From Phytophthora quininea (Eukaryota; Oomycota; Peronosporomycetes; Peronosporales; Peronosporaceae): DNA of 64,000 nucleotides. Position 1 is the first letter of the stretch. Every line of letters starts with the position of its first letter. Made by a program: the position numbers and the translations under genes. Below, piece after piece: positions 41,757 to 53,500 of the stretch. The stretch lies in contig JAAVTG010000620.1 in assembly GCA_011947345.1 (NCBI GenBank), positions 62,001 to 126,000 of the forward strand. Reading direction: 5' to 3'. The notes below the pieces were generated by a model that searched no databases, had not been told where the DNA came from, and saw only the letters and a list, made by a program, of their open reading frames with translations.

Positions 41757-42908
41757 TCAGCTTCTGTTTTTTACTGCTGCCAAAACGCATGCGTCCTCGT
41801 GTTGGAATGCTAAAGCTTGCTGCGGCGTTGCTGTTACCTTATCCAATATGAGCCTCTGCGTGATTACTATCGAATCGTGGGTTCGTATATGAGATAACGC
41901 AACGTACGCGAAGGCAACATTCGGAATAGAATTTGAAATGAACACTATGTAGTTGCACGTCAAGCCCTGCACTTTGTGAACTGTCAACGCATAAGCCAAC
42001 CGGAGAGGTATTCCTCTTCGTACTGCTCGCACATCGCTTGACGTTTTACCCCAAGATGCCTCTTTCGGTATGATAGGCACATTATTTGGGACGCCATCCA
42101 GCACAGAGGGCCCTAAGTACGTGTCGGTGATCTGAATCAAAACAATGGGCAGTTCACTACCTTGGGTAAATAGAAAGTCGTATATTATAGCATTGGTCCC
42201 ATTGCACAAGCCCGCCATCTGCGCCATATTAAATGCAAGCGTCACAGCGGCACCTTCATTGAGTTTGATATTACTGGCCACTACACGATCGTGATCTGTG
42301 TTAGGAAGTAATGCTTCTTTTAACAGAGCATTTACTGTTCCCGCAGGAATGTCCCTTTTAGCTGTCAGTCGTTTCTGCTGAACGAAGTGTTGCGATTTAA
42401 TGTGAACAATTGGAGAATTTGATGCTCGAACTCTTTTATCATTTGCAGCGTCTACATCGACATTTTTGTAGGCAATATGTTTAGCTTGGGCGATCCATTC
42501 TGGCTGATCTATCTCTTGCAAGCACCTCGATTTAAAAAGCGCAATGTCAGCTGCTGTTGGAGCTCTTTTACGCAATTTACTTAATGCCTCAAACCATTCC
42601 GGGTCTTCCTTACCTCGATTTTGGCTAGTGAGGGTACAAACGCGCTCGATACTTTTCCAGTTCTCTCTCCCTCTACGCTGTACACCATTTGCGATTTTCG
42701 ATATCGAAGTCGACAAATCACTAGGCAGAACGGGATCCAACTGAGCTGCATCTCCGGTAAAGTACACATCTCGCCCTCCGAACAGCTCGTTTGAGTGATC
42801 AGGCCATATCTCACGCATCCTTTGATCAATCCAATACAGCATTCCGCATGATATCATGCTAAACTCATCTATTATAACAAGATGGACATCTTTGTACTCC
42901 TGTTGCAT
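41757..42908 (-). CDS. Helitron Pif1-like helicase domain (C-terminal segment)
   Basis: 383 codons, uninterrupted. Contains the Walker B DE of superfamily 1B helicases (LVIIDEFSMI), GRDVYFTGDAAQLDPVLP (motif III), a conserved LNEGAAVTLAFNMAQMAGLCNGT (motif between IV and V) and RLAYALTVHKVQGLTCNYIV (motif VI-like) and LSHIRTHDSIVI near the C-terminus. The Walker A lies in the preceding segment (42939-43277). It unwinds DNA during rolling-circle transposition. Length and motif order are complete for a Helitron helicase. Confidence 0.85.
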   Translation of the reverse strand: MQQEYKDVHLVIIDEFSMISCGMLYWIDQRMREIWPDHSNELFGGRDVYFTGDAAQLDPVLPSDLSTSISKIANGVQRRGRENWKSIERVCTLTSQNRGKEDPEWFEALSKLRKRAPTAADIALFKSRCLQEIDQPEWIAQAKHIAYKNVDVDAANDKRVRASNSPIVHIKSQHFVQQKRLTAKRDIPAGTVNALLKEALLPNTDHDRVVASNIKLNEGAAVTLAFNMAQMAGLCNGTNAIIYDFLFTQGSELPIVLIQITDTYLGPSVLDGVPNNVPIIPKEASWGKTSSDVRAVRRGIPLRLAYALTVHKVQGLTCNYIVFISNSIPNVAFAYVALSHIRTHDSIVITQRLILDKVTATPQQALAFQHEDACVLAAVKNRS

Positions 42909-44216
42909 CTGTTTTAATCTTGTAGGACCCGATTTTAATTATAGTATACATTTAAAAGGTACGGGAAATGCGTTTCGCGAGAAAGAGGTAAATGCCAAAG
43001 CTGAGCAACGTGTCTTACCCTTTATATTGAAAGCTGCGGTTCCTTGATGAGCTAGCAGAAGGACACGTTTAGACTTTCTTCTCGTAGCTTTATGCTCGCC
43101 AAAAACGGCATGAACGTCTTTCACGATATGTTTGATTAACCAGCTTTTCCCGGACTCACCCTCGCCATTTATAATAAGATGAAGAGGTTTACAGTGTGTA
43201 AGATCTAGCGAGCTTTTGAACCTCTCTCTCGATTGCTGCATTGCAAGTGCGAAAGGTATCCATTGTGACTCCGCCATTATCTCGGATTCGTTCGAGTCAT
43301 CATCCTCTCTAGATATTGGACATCGATAGTGGGAAGAACTGGTGTCAGCATTATTAGCTCACGGTTTAGCTTACGGATCTCTTTACTTGCATCCAACCAA
43401 GGCTTTAAGCATCCTTTTAAAAAGTTACTTGCCTTTTCAACTACCTCCGCGGAGTAGTCATGCTTTGCTCTCCACTCCGAACTAATATGAGAACACGCGC
43501 TATTTGCTTCCACGTCGGGTTCTTCTTGTGGCTCGCTGTTAGTAGAATTACTGACAAATACGTACTCAGAAGAAGGTAGGGAAGTAAGGCAGCAAGATTC
43601 TCGTGAATTTTTCAAAAGGTCTAGGTTATGTTGGCGAGCAATCTTTGCGTTAGATTCTTCTAGGAATTCGTTATCGAGCTGGGATTCCTGCGCGTTTAAA
43701 AACGCCTCAACACATTCATCATCAGTGTGAGGAAGGTCATCTAACGTTCGCCAGGGTACGTAAAAGAAAATCTCTGAGAAGTAGAAACTCGGGTTGGAGT
43801 CGTCGGGCTTCATCCAGGGTGACTTTTGAACGACAGCCTGCTTACTTCGACGTTTAATCCAGCCTTCTCCATCTAGGCGCTTCCAAGTCTCTGTTGCGGC
43901 TTTCGTTCTTCCTGCAGAATCACATAGTTCAAATTGCTCAACAAAAGACGCAAAACTCATCTCATCAAACATTTCGTTGGCAGGCCGATTCATGTAAGCC
44001 CTCTCAATGGGTTCAATGCGGAGTGTTGCTGTACAACCACAATCGGCCAATGCAGCAAGTTCACAAACATTGTGAGGTTCAACTCTGTAGTATCGTTCAT
44101 TGTGGCGCAAAGCCTTTACTTTCACTATAGGCCGTGACTTGTTATGCATTGGAAGACTTCGGAGAAGAATGTATATTGCTTCTGGCGCTCCCATCTCTCG
44201 AACAGACAGTGTTTCG

Positions 44217-45071
44217 TTAGCGACACGCTTTAAAAATGGAGTGGTAAGCTAGATTTGGGTCGCACCGTTGAATTGCTTTGGAAATAATGCGCCTAAATTT
44301 TAATGTATCGGGTTCCGCCTTGCTCACGCAGGCTCCAGCGTACTCAGCAGCGCCGTAGGAATTTCCAATTAGCTGTAAGTCCATATTGGCACGCCAGCAC
44401 GACAACAAATGTGGTGAGTAATTATTTATCGTAGAGACTGATCGCTTAAGCAGAACCTTCATGGAGGGTGTTCCGTCCGAAGCAAAGCTTGTATCTATTT
44501 TAGTTGTTGTTTGCAGCTCTTTTGGGTACCCAAAACGACAGGAAGACCCCTTCTTCCGGATGGAAGAATTTGCATGGCAGATATGTTGTTGGACTCGATT
44601 TACCAGACGCGACAAATCGCATTGCCATTCACTGCTCTCTACTGATGGTGGCCTTCTGGTCAGTATATCGACGTTGCCAACGCGGTCATCAACACAGATT
44701 GAGCACTGACACGCTTCTAGATCATTCAGCGTTTTGGAAAACACAGATATCCTCTGATCAGCAAATTTGGCGAGCTCTTCTCGGCCTTCCTGAGTCTCAG
44801 AGAGTTTGATCATATCTGGTGCGTCACGAATCCAAATCAGGCAATGTATGTGCGGTGACCCGCGCTGCTGAAACTCAACGCGCCAGAAATGGTTAATTAT
44901 CTCTCCTAGAGGTTTCGATTTCCCGCACAATACGTTCTCAAAAAACGCTTTAAAGCGACGATGAAAGTGTCTGGCACTAATGTCTGGATTCTCGTACAGA
45001 TATCGCCTTCTGTCGGTATACGATAATTGACAGCATTCTTCTAGCGTTAAAGATGGATTACAGGCCCTCAC
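44217..45071 (-). CDS. Helitron Rep (HUH) endonuclease segment
   Basis: 285 codons. The two-His motif PHIHC (HUH) is preceded by the typical HFWRVEFQQRGS, and ANMDLQLIGNSYGAAEYAGA supplies two Tyr five residues apart, the catalytic tyrosines of a Y2 Rep. The upstream PTFFFTLSAAATIWPDF-type start lies in another frame at 45130, separated by a T run. Rep nicks the element's ends and joins them to the target. Confidence 0.85.
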   Translation of the reverse strand: MRACNPSLTLEECCQLSYTDRRRYLYENPDISARHFHRRFKAFFENVLCGKSKPLGEIINHFWRVEFQQRGSPHIHCLIWIRDAPDMIKLSETQEGREELAKFADQRISVFSKTLNDLEACQCSICVDDRVGNVDILTRRPPSVESSEWQCDLSRLVNRVQQHICHANSSIRKKGSSCRFGYPKELQTTTKIDTSFASDGTPSMKVLLKRSVSTINNYSPHLLSCWRANMDLQLIGNSYGAAEYAGACVSKAEPDTLKFRRIISKAIQRCDPNLAYHSIFKACR

Positions 45072-46026
45072 AAAATCTGGCCAAATCGTGGCGGCGGCAC
45101 TGAGTGTAAAAAAACGTTGGCCACTTCGTACGAAGGGAACGATTTCCTATCATGGACATTAAATCATCACGAGCGTTCGATCAATAAAGACCACTACCTC
45201 TGACTACGCGAAAAAAAAGGTTCAGAGAGTTTAATACCTACATAGCGGCGTTTAATTCTTCTTTTTCCTGTTCGCGATTGGACCTGCTGCTCTTGTCAGA
45301 CCTAAAATCTCCGCTAGCTGTTTTTATTGCTGTGCTTCGTTGATCCGAAATGCGTACTCTTCGGACTAGGCCGTCTATCTGTCGGCGCTGAATGAGGTTC
45401 ATGCAGAAGAACTTGAAGTTGCCGTGGATTATAAATCTCCTGTCATGCCACTTCATTAAGTGGGAGCAGTATTCGGTCAAGCAGTACTCATGCATTCTGC
45501 GCTTGCTCTCATTAAACGGGTTGAGGCCCCCTTGACCGTCTGGGAATAGCGTAGGGAAACAATTTTGCATTAAGGTATTAGTTTCATACTCGTTTATCGG
45601 ATCTGCATTGCGGCGAAGCTCGCCAATGGAGGAATTTGCGTTTGCTCCCATACCAACAGCCCCCAGCATACGTTCTAACTCACTTGTCTTATCACCTTGA
45701 TTCCCTTCAAGCTCATACGACTCTGTCATGCTTTCCATTATATCTCGCTCGCAGCATTCGTCTTCTGTGCCGTGTACAATTCCCACTTCCGCTGAGATCT
45801 GAGATTTACCATCGCTATTCCCAGCACAGTGACTTTCAGCAGAACAGGTGTCGGCTGTTGTCTCGCAGCTCGGCGATTGCGCTAATGAATCCGTATCGTC
45901 GTAGCTATGCAATAGCGTGCTAGAGCCCGCCGTAGTTTGTGCAGCAATATGACCTGTTGCCCTACCTGCTAATTCATCAGCTTCATTCACCTGAAGACGT
46001 TCTCCTTGTATGCAAAAGAAGAACAA

Positions 46027-47217
46027 TTAGCAGGAAACCCATCAACAGACGCCACTAATTAATTTTTTCTGCTATCATTATGCATACGGTTAGCAACTGA
46101 ACGTGTACATACCACTTTCGAGAAGACAAACAACCAAAACAAAGATCAATTTTAAGTTCAAGCGGCGTGGACACACCTGAGAACACTGGGGAGGTGCCGG
46201 AAGTGGTCGTGATCGACGACGACAGCGATTGTGGCAGCCAAGGATCGGAGTGGATTCGCGGGCGTGAAGAGTGATAGCACGCTTTGGAGATACGGTGTTC
46301 GCAGGTTCCAGTAAGCAGCTCAAGAAAATACAAGATCTCTTCCCTCGGCGATACCCGAATCGGTACACGTGCTGAGTGCCTCCACACCAGTCTTGCGAGC
46401 TACCGTGCTGCAGTTCACTACAGCGAACGCACACGTACAGGTTAGCGAGCATCAAACCACATCGTGCAGCACACCCCACGCACCAATAGCCACGCCGACA
46501 GAATGGCATGCATGTCCCCTCGCAGCACGCGACGCTGGATCCGATCTGGAACACGCGCTGAGCGCCGATTCTGTGTGTGCTGGCGACTGCTCAGCCACCA
46601 CCTAACCTAAAACAAACGTGGATATCAGTGCACTCCTGCATACTTTTACCAGCGCCGTACGTCACTCAAATCTTATAGTGCATCAGCTTCCACGTCAGCT
46701 CGCCCTGATTTGTGCTTAATCGGCTTGCCCGAACTCCTATTAAAGGACTGCGCCTTTTACGGGATCAGACACAGATGGAATCATGCTGCCGCAAATCATG
46801 CCTAAACATGCATGTTTACGCTAATCACTCACCATCCCATAGAAACGTGCCCAACAGGGTTCCATAAACAGTTGACCCGACTATACTGACTGTTAGCCTC
46901 TTCAAGGAGGTGACTTTTCCGTTTTCCTGTTTGAAGGGCAACACACGCGATATTTGATGTCCTTAAACCGCAGGGAATTTTCGCTCGAAATCGCCCCCAG
47001 AGACGCTATGATAAAACCTTACCCTTGACCTTTTTATCAGTGTTATCAAAGTTTTTGTAAAAGGGTAAATGAAGTAGTAAAAGGAGTTCATTTTAGGGGC
47101 TATGCCCCAATGAAATATCTACAACATTGTTATTGTGCGACTGAGTCGCACTGCTCAGAGGAGGTTGTGCGCGTGCTGGGTGATTGAGCTCGTACTTCTG
47201 ACGCCTCCATCCCGACA
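46027..47217. other. Non-coding region behind the Helitron
   Basis: Open frames here are short and mostly shadows (for example 46090-46554 minus, Cys-rich, 46369-46605 plus). The stretch probably includes the Helitron 5' end. A local inverted repeat is seen at 47025-47070 (TTACCCTT .. AAGGGTAA) and a palindrome GGGGCTATGCCCC at 47096-47108. No TC-start could be fixed. Confidence 0.4.
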
Positions 47218-48090
47218 GTGTCCCACTCCAAGCCGCTCCCGATGTCGTTTCGACTGGACAAAAGCACCAGCGATGAAATCCTAGCGAAGAAGCCTTTCAT
47301 CGCGAAGGTAGTTCATTGCAACGACAGCGGTTCTCGCGTCACGGTGTATACTCGTGCGAGTGCTCAGCGCTATGGGGTGAGTTGTTTAGGCTATACAGAT
47401 TATCTGCAGACCCTCACGAATTTTGCTCCATCGTTGGCGAGTTTGAAGGTGCTGAGGTTGCCGTCAACGAGATCCGAGGCCGAATGCAGTCGGTCAACTT
47501 GTTTGATTCATACGATCCTATCATTCACGCCGGCGCTGCCAATTCGACGCATCTCCTGAAGTACCGGTGCGGGATCACCGGGTATCTGCTCCGTCAAAGT
47601 CCAAGCGTCGCGTTCCAGCTCGGCCATCTTTAGACGTCGGCCGGCATGTGACAGGTATCGGAGTATGAGCCGCTGCCTTGGAACATAAGAAACATCATCG
47701 TCTCCACAATAACAAAGCGCCTCGACGTCGACGACGTGATGTACGTCCTCTGCCTGAAGCTGAACCAAGAGGAGCTAAAAAGGACGGGGTAATACATCGT
47801 ACATTGTGGCGCACGCGATTTTGCGCACTGCCAAGGCCTACATGGCGATGATCCAGAACTCGACGGCAACGCTCCAATCTGCCATGACCGCCGTAGACAA
47901 GACCTGGACCACCGCCCAGTTACGTAAGCTGATTAAAAAAGTCACTCCGTATTGGCACACGTAAGGCTCGTTTTGGGGGACGCTTTAGCACAGGACACAG
48001 AATTCGCCAGGCAGCTCACCGAGAAAATCGCGAAAAACCAGGCTACGGTTGACCGGCGGGACGGAAATGCTAGCAGCGCTGAACAACTTT
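47218..48090 (+). pseudogene. Degraded coding region, family unknown
   Basis: Plus-strand frames succeed one another: MSFRLDKSTSDEILAKKPFI..VTVYTRASAQRYG (47239-47375), RLYRLSADPHEFCSIVGEFE..VNLFDSY (47380-47632), PWNIRNIIVSTITKRLDVDD..LKLNQEELKR (47675-47790), KAYMAMIQNSTATLQSAMTA..LRKLIKKVTPYWHT (47835-47965) and EFARQLTEKIAKNQATVDRR (48000-48090). The pattern looks like one gene broken by several indels or a Gag-like remnant of a retroelement. No domain is recognised. Confidence 0.35.
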
Positions 48091-48389
48091 AATTGAAAGC
48101 TACCGTCGAGGGAACTTATCTTCCCTTCAGAGTTGGTTCGTTAGCACTACCAATGGCTGTAGGATACATGTTGCTCGTCTTCAGGTCCTGACGTTTGGCT
48201 GTTCCCCTGAAATACATTGTAACGATAATAGAAACAAATTTGCTACAGAGCTGGATGGAGTCGGGAATACCAAAAGCTGCAGCTGCGGAACGTGTGAAGG
48301 TGCTATTTGGGCGGGGGTGATGGCAGCCTACTAAAATTCTTTGATAAAAAAATTGTTCGTAATTTTCAGTTATTGACAATATATTGCTC

Positions 48390-50471
48390 CTAAATTTCAC
48401 AGGCGATGTTGGAATTACTACAAAAGAGCACTGGGGTCCAATGCCTCGGTATTTGATTGAGGTGTGATTCTAATGTATAAGGCAAAAACAACTGTTTTCG
48501 TCTACAATACGGAGGTTGCGCTGTCAGCGCTGGTCTTTTGCTACTACTCGTATGAAGCAGGCTACGACGCGCGAGAGCTGTTGCAAACAACAACGAATTA
48601 ACAAGCTGCCAAATTGTGAAATAGTGGTGGAGTGTAATGAACTTACGAGAGCAAGCAGGAGCGCTGGTCACCCGTCGAGGTGATACACCTGGTGGTCGCT
48701 TCGATGGAGATGAAGTCGGCAAACACGGCGGTTTTTGGTGGAACGCTCGCTGTTTCACCAGGCTTTTGAAGTCCATCGAATCATGACGAGGTGATCCGCC
48801 AGGTTGCGAACATTTGCGGCATGGTCGCTGCACTTTGTTGGTCTTTCGGAACAGAGTCTGCAGTTGAAAAATGTTAGTCAAAAGCCCAACAGCGAAATAC
48901 GAGTATTACTTACCAGTGAAGTTGAGAAACCACACGAACACGTATCGACCGCTGTAGCTGGAGCCACATCGTCCGATTTGATGTCCCACGCGTTTCCAGT
49001 GAAGAAACTTGTTCGCGAATGTGTGGCCATGTAGTCACCTGTCGAGGTATTGTCTGTGGACAAGTTGTCATCCTTCCAAGCTGTTTCGGTTATGAAGGTA
49101 GATTTCCGTGGTGGTTGCTGTACTTGAGTTTGGATTTGTTGGTTTGAGGAATTGGTCGCAGCTGTTTTCGTTGCTTGCGCCTCGATCCATTGCGTTGGAA
49201 GAGCACAAGTGTTCATACGCTGCAAAATTCACAACAACATTCGTCAAACGATAGAAGATCAACAGTGTTGTGCTCAACACGTACCACGAAAGCCGATCGA
49301 CACATTCTCGACGCAAATGGAGGCAGATTTGGTCCAGTGTGGGAGTCCTCACCCGACTGGACTTTTACGCCAGGAGATAGAGGCATGTTGGAGAAGTGCT
49401 GCTTCAGTGGGTCTTCGTCAAAGATCGACGCGGTTTCGTCGTCAATACCATCGTTTAAACTAGCTGCGTTGCTGTCTCCAAACACTCCAAATGCTGCAAG
49501 CGGTGCACTTGGTTTTGAAGCGGTCTTCTTGTTGTCAATCTCGGGGAGAATGCTATCTCGTCGTTGTGGTGGAGCTTTCGATATTAAATATTCCACCTTG
49601 ACCTGATCCTCCTTCCCCCGAAGTTGACGACTTTATTCTCTCCTTTGCGTTGAGCAGAGCCATGAGGATGTTGACGTCGACGTGAAGTTGAAAGAGAAGA
49701 TGGCGAGTCTGATAGTGGTGGAGGAGATCGACTACTCTTCTGCCCACTACTTTGATCCAGAGAGTTTGCATCGATATTCAACTGGAGTTCTGAATGATCA
49801 GTGGCATTTGGAACTGTCAATAATTTGCGAGGCGATACGACGATATGCCTGTCACCTGAAGAAGTCTCTGTGCTGAAAGGAATCCCTGGCTGAGGTTCTG
49901 TTGGTGCTTGAGCTGTTGCTTCTCCGTTGTTTTTCTTCCGAACTTTGCTCTTCATTGTAACTCGTGACGACGTGATCGACGCTGGATGGGGGTGAGACCG
50001 TGCTGCAGATTTAACAGCTCGTTGAAGAGGCTCATTCTCGTACGTATCTCGTCGCAAATCTTTGATCGGCACTTGTCTCCGTTGGTAACTTTCATCCATC
50101 GGACAGCGCTTTGGCGGTGATAGTCTTTCCATCGATTTATCTCGTCCAAGTAGAATCTCGACACTACCGTTTAAAGCAGAGCAATCCGGTACATCCACTC
50201 CAGTATCTCCCGTCGGCGCAAGAGGCGAATTCAGAGTCTCCTGGACGATCGACCAACTCCAAGAAGCGACGAAACCAAATAGTCGATCACTCATGAATCC
50301 CTCCAGCGCTTGGCCGGAACAGCCCTCCACAATATCATCGATAATACCCAGCACAAAGCCCTCGTTATCGTCCATACTCCATACAGGAGTCGAGGTCATG
50401 TCGGACTTGTCTACATCGTCGATGGCTTCATTGCCATTGATCCCTTGACGTCGTGGCTCCTCTTGGCTCAT
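48390..50471 (-). CDS. Multi-exon low-complexity protein, unknown
   Basis: Exons 50471-49285, 49219-48914 and 48857-48390 (the last may contain another intron starting at about 48651, GTAAGT). About 653 residues, Ser/Pro/Arg-rich and apparently disordered, with no domain I recognise. Introns have good GTACGT/GTAAGT donors and CAG acceptors, and the exons keep frame across them, so it is probably real. One base is missing in the C run at 49615-49619: restoring it joins ..KVVNFGG to VKVEYLISKAPPQRR. It is 124 bp from the IQ/WW gene on the same strand. Exon 3 has KCSQPGGSPRHDSM and a basic tail. Confidence 0.55.
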
Positions 50472-50595
50472 GTTTTCATTATCTCAATCGACAGCAAAGC
50501 AAAAGACGGGTTTTGTTTTACGCCCCAAAAAGGAGTGCCAAGGTGCTTTTACTATTTTGGCTTGGTACTTGTCTGACTTGGCACTGCAAGTGCTG

Positions 50596-53500
50596 CTAAT
50601 TCCTGCACCATTGCTTGTTGGAAAGCTTTGGAGCCCACTTGTTTCTTCTCAGCTGCACTGCGATCAGCAATTTTTTTCGTTCTTCAGGAGTGGGGATTTG
50701 CGCCTTGGACTTGCGACCGAACAGTTTGGTCATCACTCCTCGCTTCTCTGGCTTTTCAGGTTGTTTGATTCCTTCGACCGGTTTCTGGTTGCTTTCAGTG
50801 GACAGCGTTGGGGGTTTAGTTAGCGGTCGCTCTTTCGCTTGGAGTTCCCGCAGCTGCTCTTTCAGCCTGACCACTTCGCTTTCAAGCTCCACTTGTCGAC
50901 TTCGCTGTTGTTGTTCTCGCTCCACCAGTTGTAGTCGATGTCGCTCTTCTCCTGACAGCAGCACGGCCGGTTTGTCGTTGGTCGATTCTTTGGTCTCTAC
51001 GTTGAAGTAAATGGTGGCTTTGTCGTCTTTGATCTCGATCCAGTCGCCATGTTGAGCTGCCACCGCCCACGGCAGAAACGTGTGTCGACTCTTGGCTCCC
51101 TTTGAGTGAGTCTTTACGAAGCATCCGTCGCAGAATCCGTCGCCGCACAAATTGCAAAGCTTGGAACTCGCTCGCATATCGCACTCGACGCAGTACGCGT
51201 CGGTCTCATGTTGGAGCAGATCTCGCATAATCTCTAATGCTTTCCATGAGTGACTTCCACTTCGTCGCTTGCTGTTGGAATGAGAAGAGCTATAGCATTC
51301 CTCGCAGAATTTCTCGCCTCCACATCCGTCACATTGACGAACTGCGAGTGCGTTTCCACAGTCACAACAGAGCAAAGCACCGCGACGGAATCGCAAAGCT
51401 TTTTCAATATGGCGAAGTTGCTTTGCTGTCTCATGACCACGCGCGAAACACGCTTCGCAGTAGAAACAGCCGGGCTTGTCGTCTTCTGTCTTTCGGCATT
51501 CGTAGCAGTAATATGCTGCCAAACCTTTCTCGGTAGGTTCTTGATTATTACCTTCACCTTCGTCATTCTCGTTGCAATTGAAAGCCGACTCGCAACGAGC
51601 TGGGATGACTGTTGCCTCAGGAAGCACTTCAAAGTCGTGGTATCGTTTGGAACTGTTAGTATCTTCGCTTGCGTGTTCCTTCTTAAAGCACTTGGTGCAG
51701 TAATACGCACGTAAACTGTCCTCGCAATCAACGCAGCGTTTTGTCGACTGGACTTGCTGGCACTTGACGCATTTACCGTCTCGCAAAATCGCTTCCAGCG
51801 GATCAACTTCTTTGGGCTTTCTGTCCACGGTCTCTAGTACTTCTGTTTTGTAAGTTTCTTCTTCATCTTTCGTCCTATCAACTTCTTCATTTGCTTTCTT
51901 GTGTTCTTTTTCAACTGGCGGTGGAGGTGGCTCCCAACTGCTTGCTCCAGTGCGTTCATTGTAGTAGTAGACGTTGCCAAAGTCGTCCGTGTACTGTTCC
52001 CATGTGTCCTCACTTGCATCTTCCTCTCCGCCTTCTTCTTTCTTGACCACTGGAGTTTTCATCATTGATTCAATTTCACGCTCTGCTGCTAGTTCTTGAG
52101 CTCTATACGCAGCAGCTTCAGCCTTAACGCGAGCCAGATCCGCCTCCCGTCGAGCTTCACGAAGCTGGTTGGCAGCTTCTTGCGCTCGCTGCACACACAA
52201 CTTCATTTGTTCGCGGTCGTATCGCTCCTTCCACTCAATCTCCTCTTGCTTGCGTCTCCGTTCTCGAATGTAGGCGTCTTTGAGTTCTGCCAGTTTCTTT
52301 TGCTCCCGAAGACGTCGGACTCGCCGTATAGCAAGCCACCTTCTCGCAAAGCTTTGAATTACAATTGCTTTGGCTTCTTTCAGACGACGCAGCTCATCAA
52401 GTTGCAGTCGATGCACCCAGTAGCCCATACGAGTCGCATATCCTCGAAAGCGACGCTGCAAAAACACAGCAGCTCGGTCCTCATGTAAAATTCGATCTCG
52501 AGCTGCTTGCACTTGAATTTTGAGCCATCGAGTCTCTTTGGTTGTGAAGCTCGAGCTGTCTTCGAGGAAGCGTTGAGTTACGTACGTGAGCAATTCCGAG
52601 GAAGCTTTGTGCGTCGACCAGCCAGTTCCGCCATCGTCGCCGAAGTATCGACGCTGCTCGAGCTTCACCAAGCTCAAAGCTTCTCGGTACAACTTTGCGG
52701 TGATCTGCGCTTCGTACTGTCGAATGAACTTTTGGATAAGAGCTGCTGACGATTGTCTTCGCTTTTCTTCAGCTTTAAGTTCAGCAAGAACTTGACGAGC
52801 TAATCGTCCAGCAAAGACTCCTCTGATCCACCTTTGTAGTTTGATAATCGCAGATAGTCTTCGCGCTATTCTACGTCGTGCTAATGCGCAACGGATACTG
52901 CACTGGATAATCAACACTGCTCGTCGAGCTTGACGGTACCGAATCCTATCAAGAACTCCTCGAATTCGTCGTTGGATAACTGTTGCAGCTCGTCGACGGA
53001 TTTCTTTTACTAGGGCACGTTTAAAGCGCTCACATCTCGCATGAAAACTTCGATAGACGCATTGAATTGTGATGGCCGACAGAAGTCGTTGCTGAGCGAG
53101 TCTCTCGCGTCGTTCAGCGAAGCGAATCCCCAAAGCGTACAGCCCTTTCCGTCGTCGCCAGAAGCGCTGAAGGAATCGAGCTGCTCGGTCTTTATGCTGT
53201 GCTAGTAATTTTCGAGCATACACTTTGCGAGCAAACATGCCACGTAAAGTGCATTGCACAGCTAGCGCAGATCTCCATCGAAGTCGAGCCAATTCTTCAG
53301 CTGCCGCTCGAGCTTTTGCTGCGTTGATTATTCGCTTACGATTATTAAATCTTGAATGCAGCTGCACCATGGCCCAGCAGTGTCTTACCCACCGCTGAAT
53401 TTGACGAGCTTTCGGAATTGCTTTTGCCAGCCATTGACGGCGATTAAATGCCTCACTTCTGGCGAGCAAACCACGAACTCTTCGCTGCATTTGGGTAGCA

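Larger units (their letters stand above)
41757..46026 (-). mobile_element. Helitron (rolling-circle transposon), coding region
   Basis: One Rep/helicase polyprotein on the minus strand, spread over five open segments. 46026-45238: N-terminal Helitron-like region (FPTLFPDGQGGLNPF, SHLMKWHDRRFIIHGNFKFF). 45071-44217: Rep nuclease with HUH motif (FWRVEFQQRGSPHIHCLIWI) and tyrosine motif (GNSYGAAEYAGACVSKAEP). 44194-43277: linker. 43277-42939: Walker A (INGEGESGKSWLIKHIV). 42908-41757: Pif1-like helicase with Walker B (VHLVIIDEFSMISCGM), GDAAQLDPV and YALTVHKVQGLT. The breaks between segments (near 45130, 44205, 43277 and 42925) are partly at homopolymers. The 5'-TC and 3'-CTRR termini with hairpin were not located; they should lie above 46026 and below 41757. 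Confidence 0.85.
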
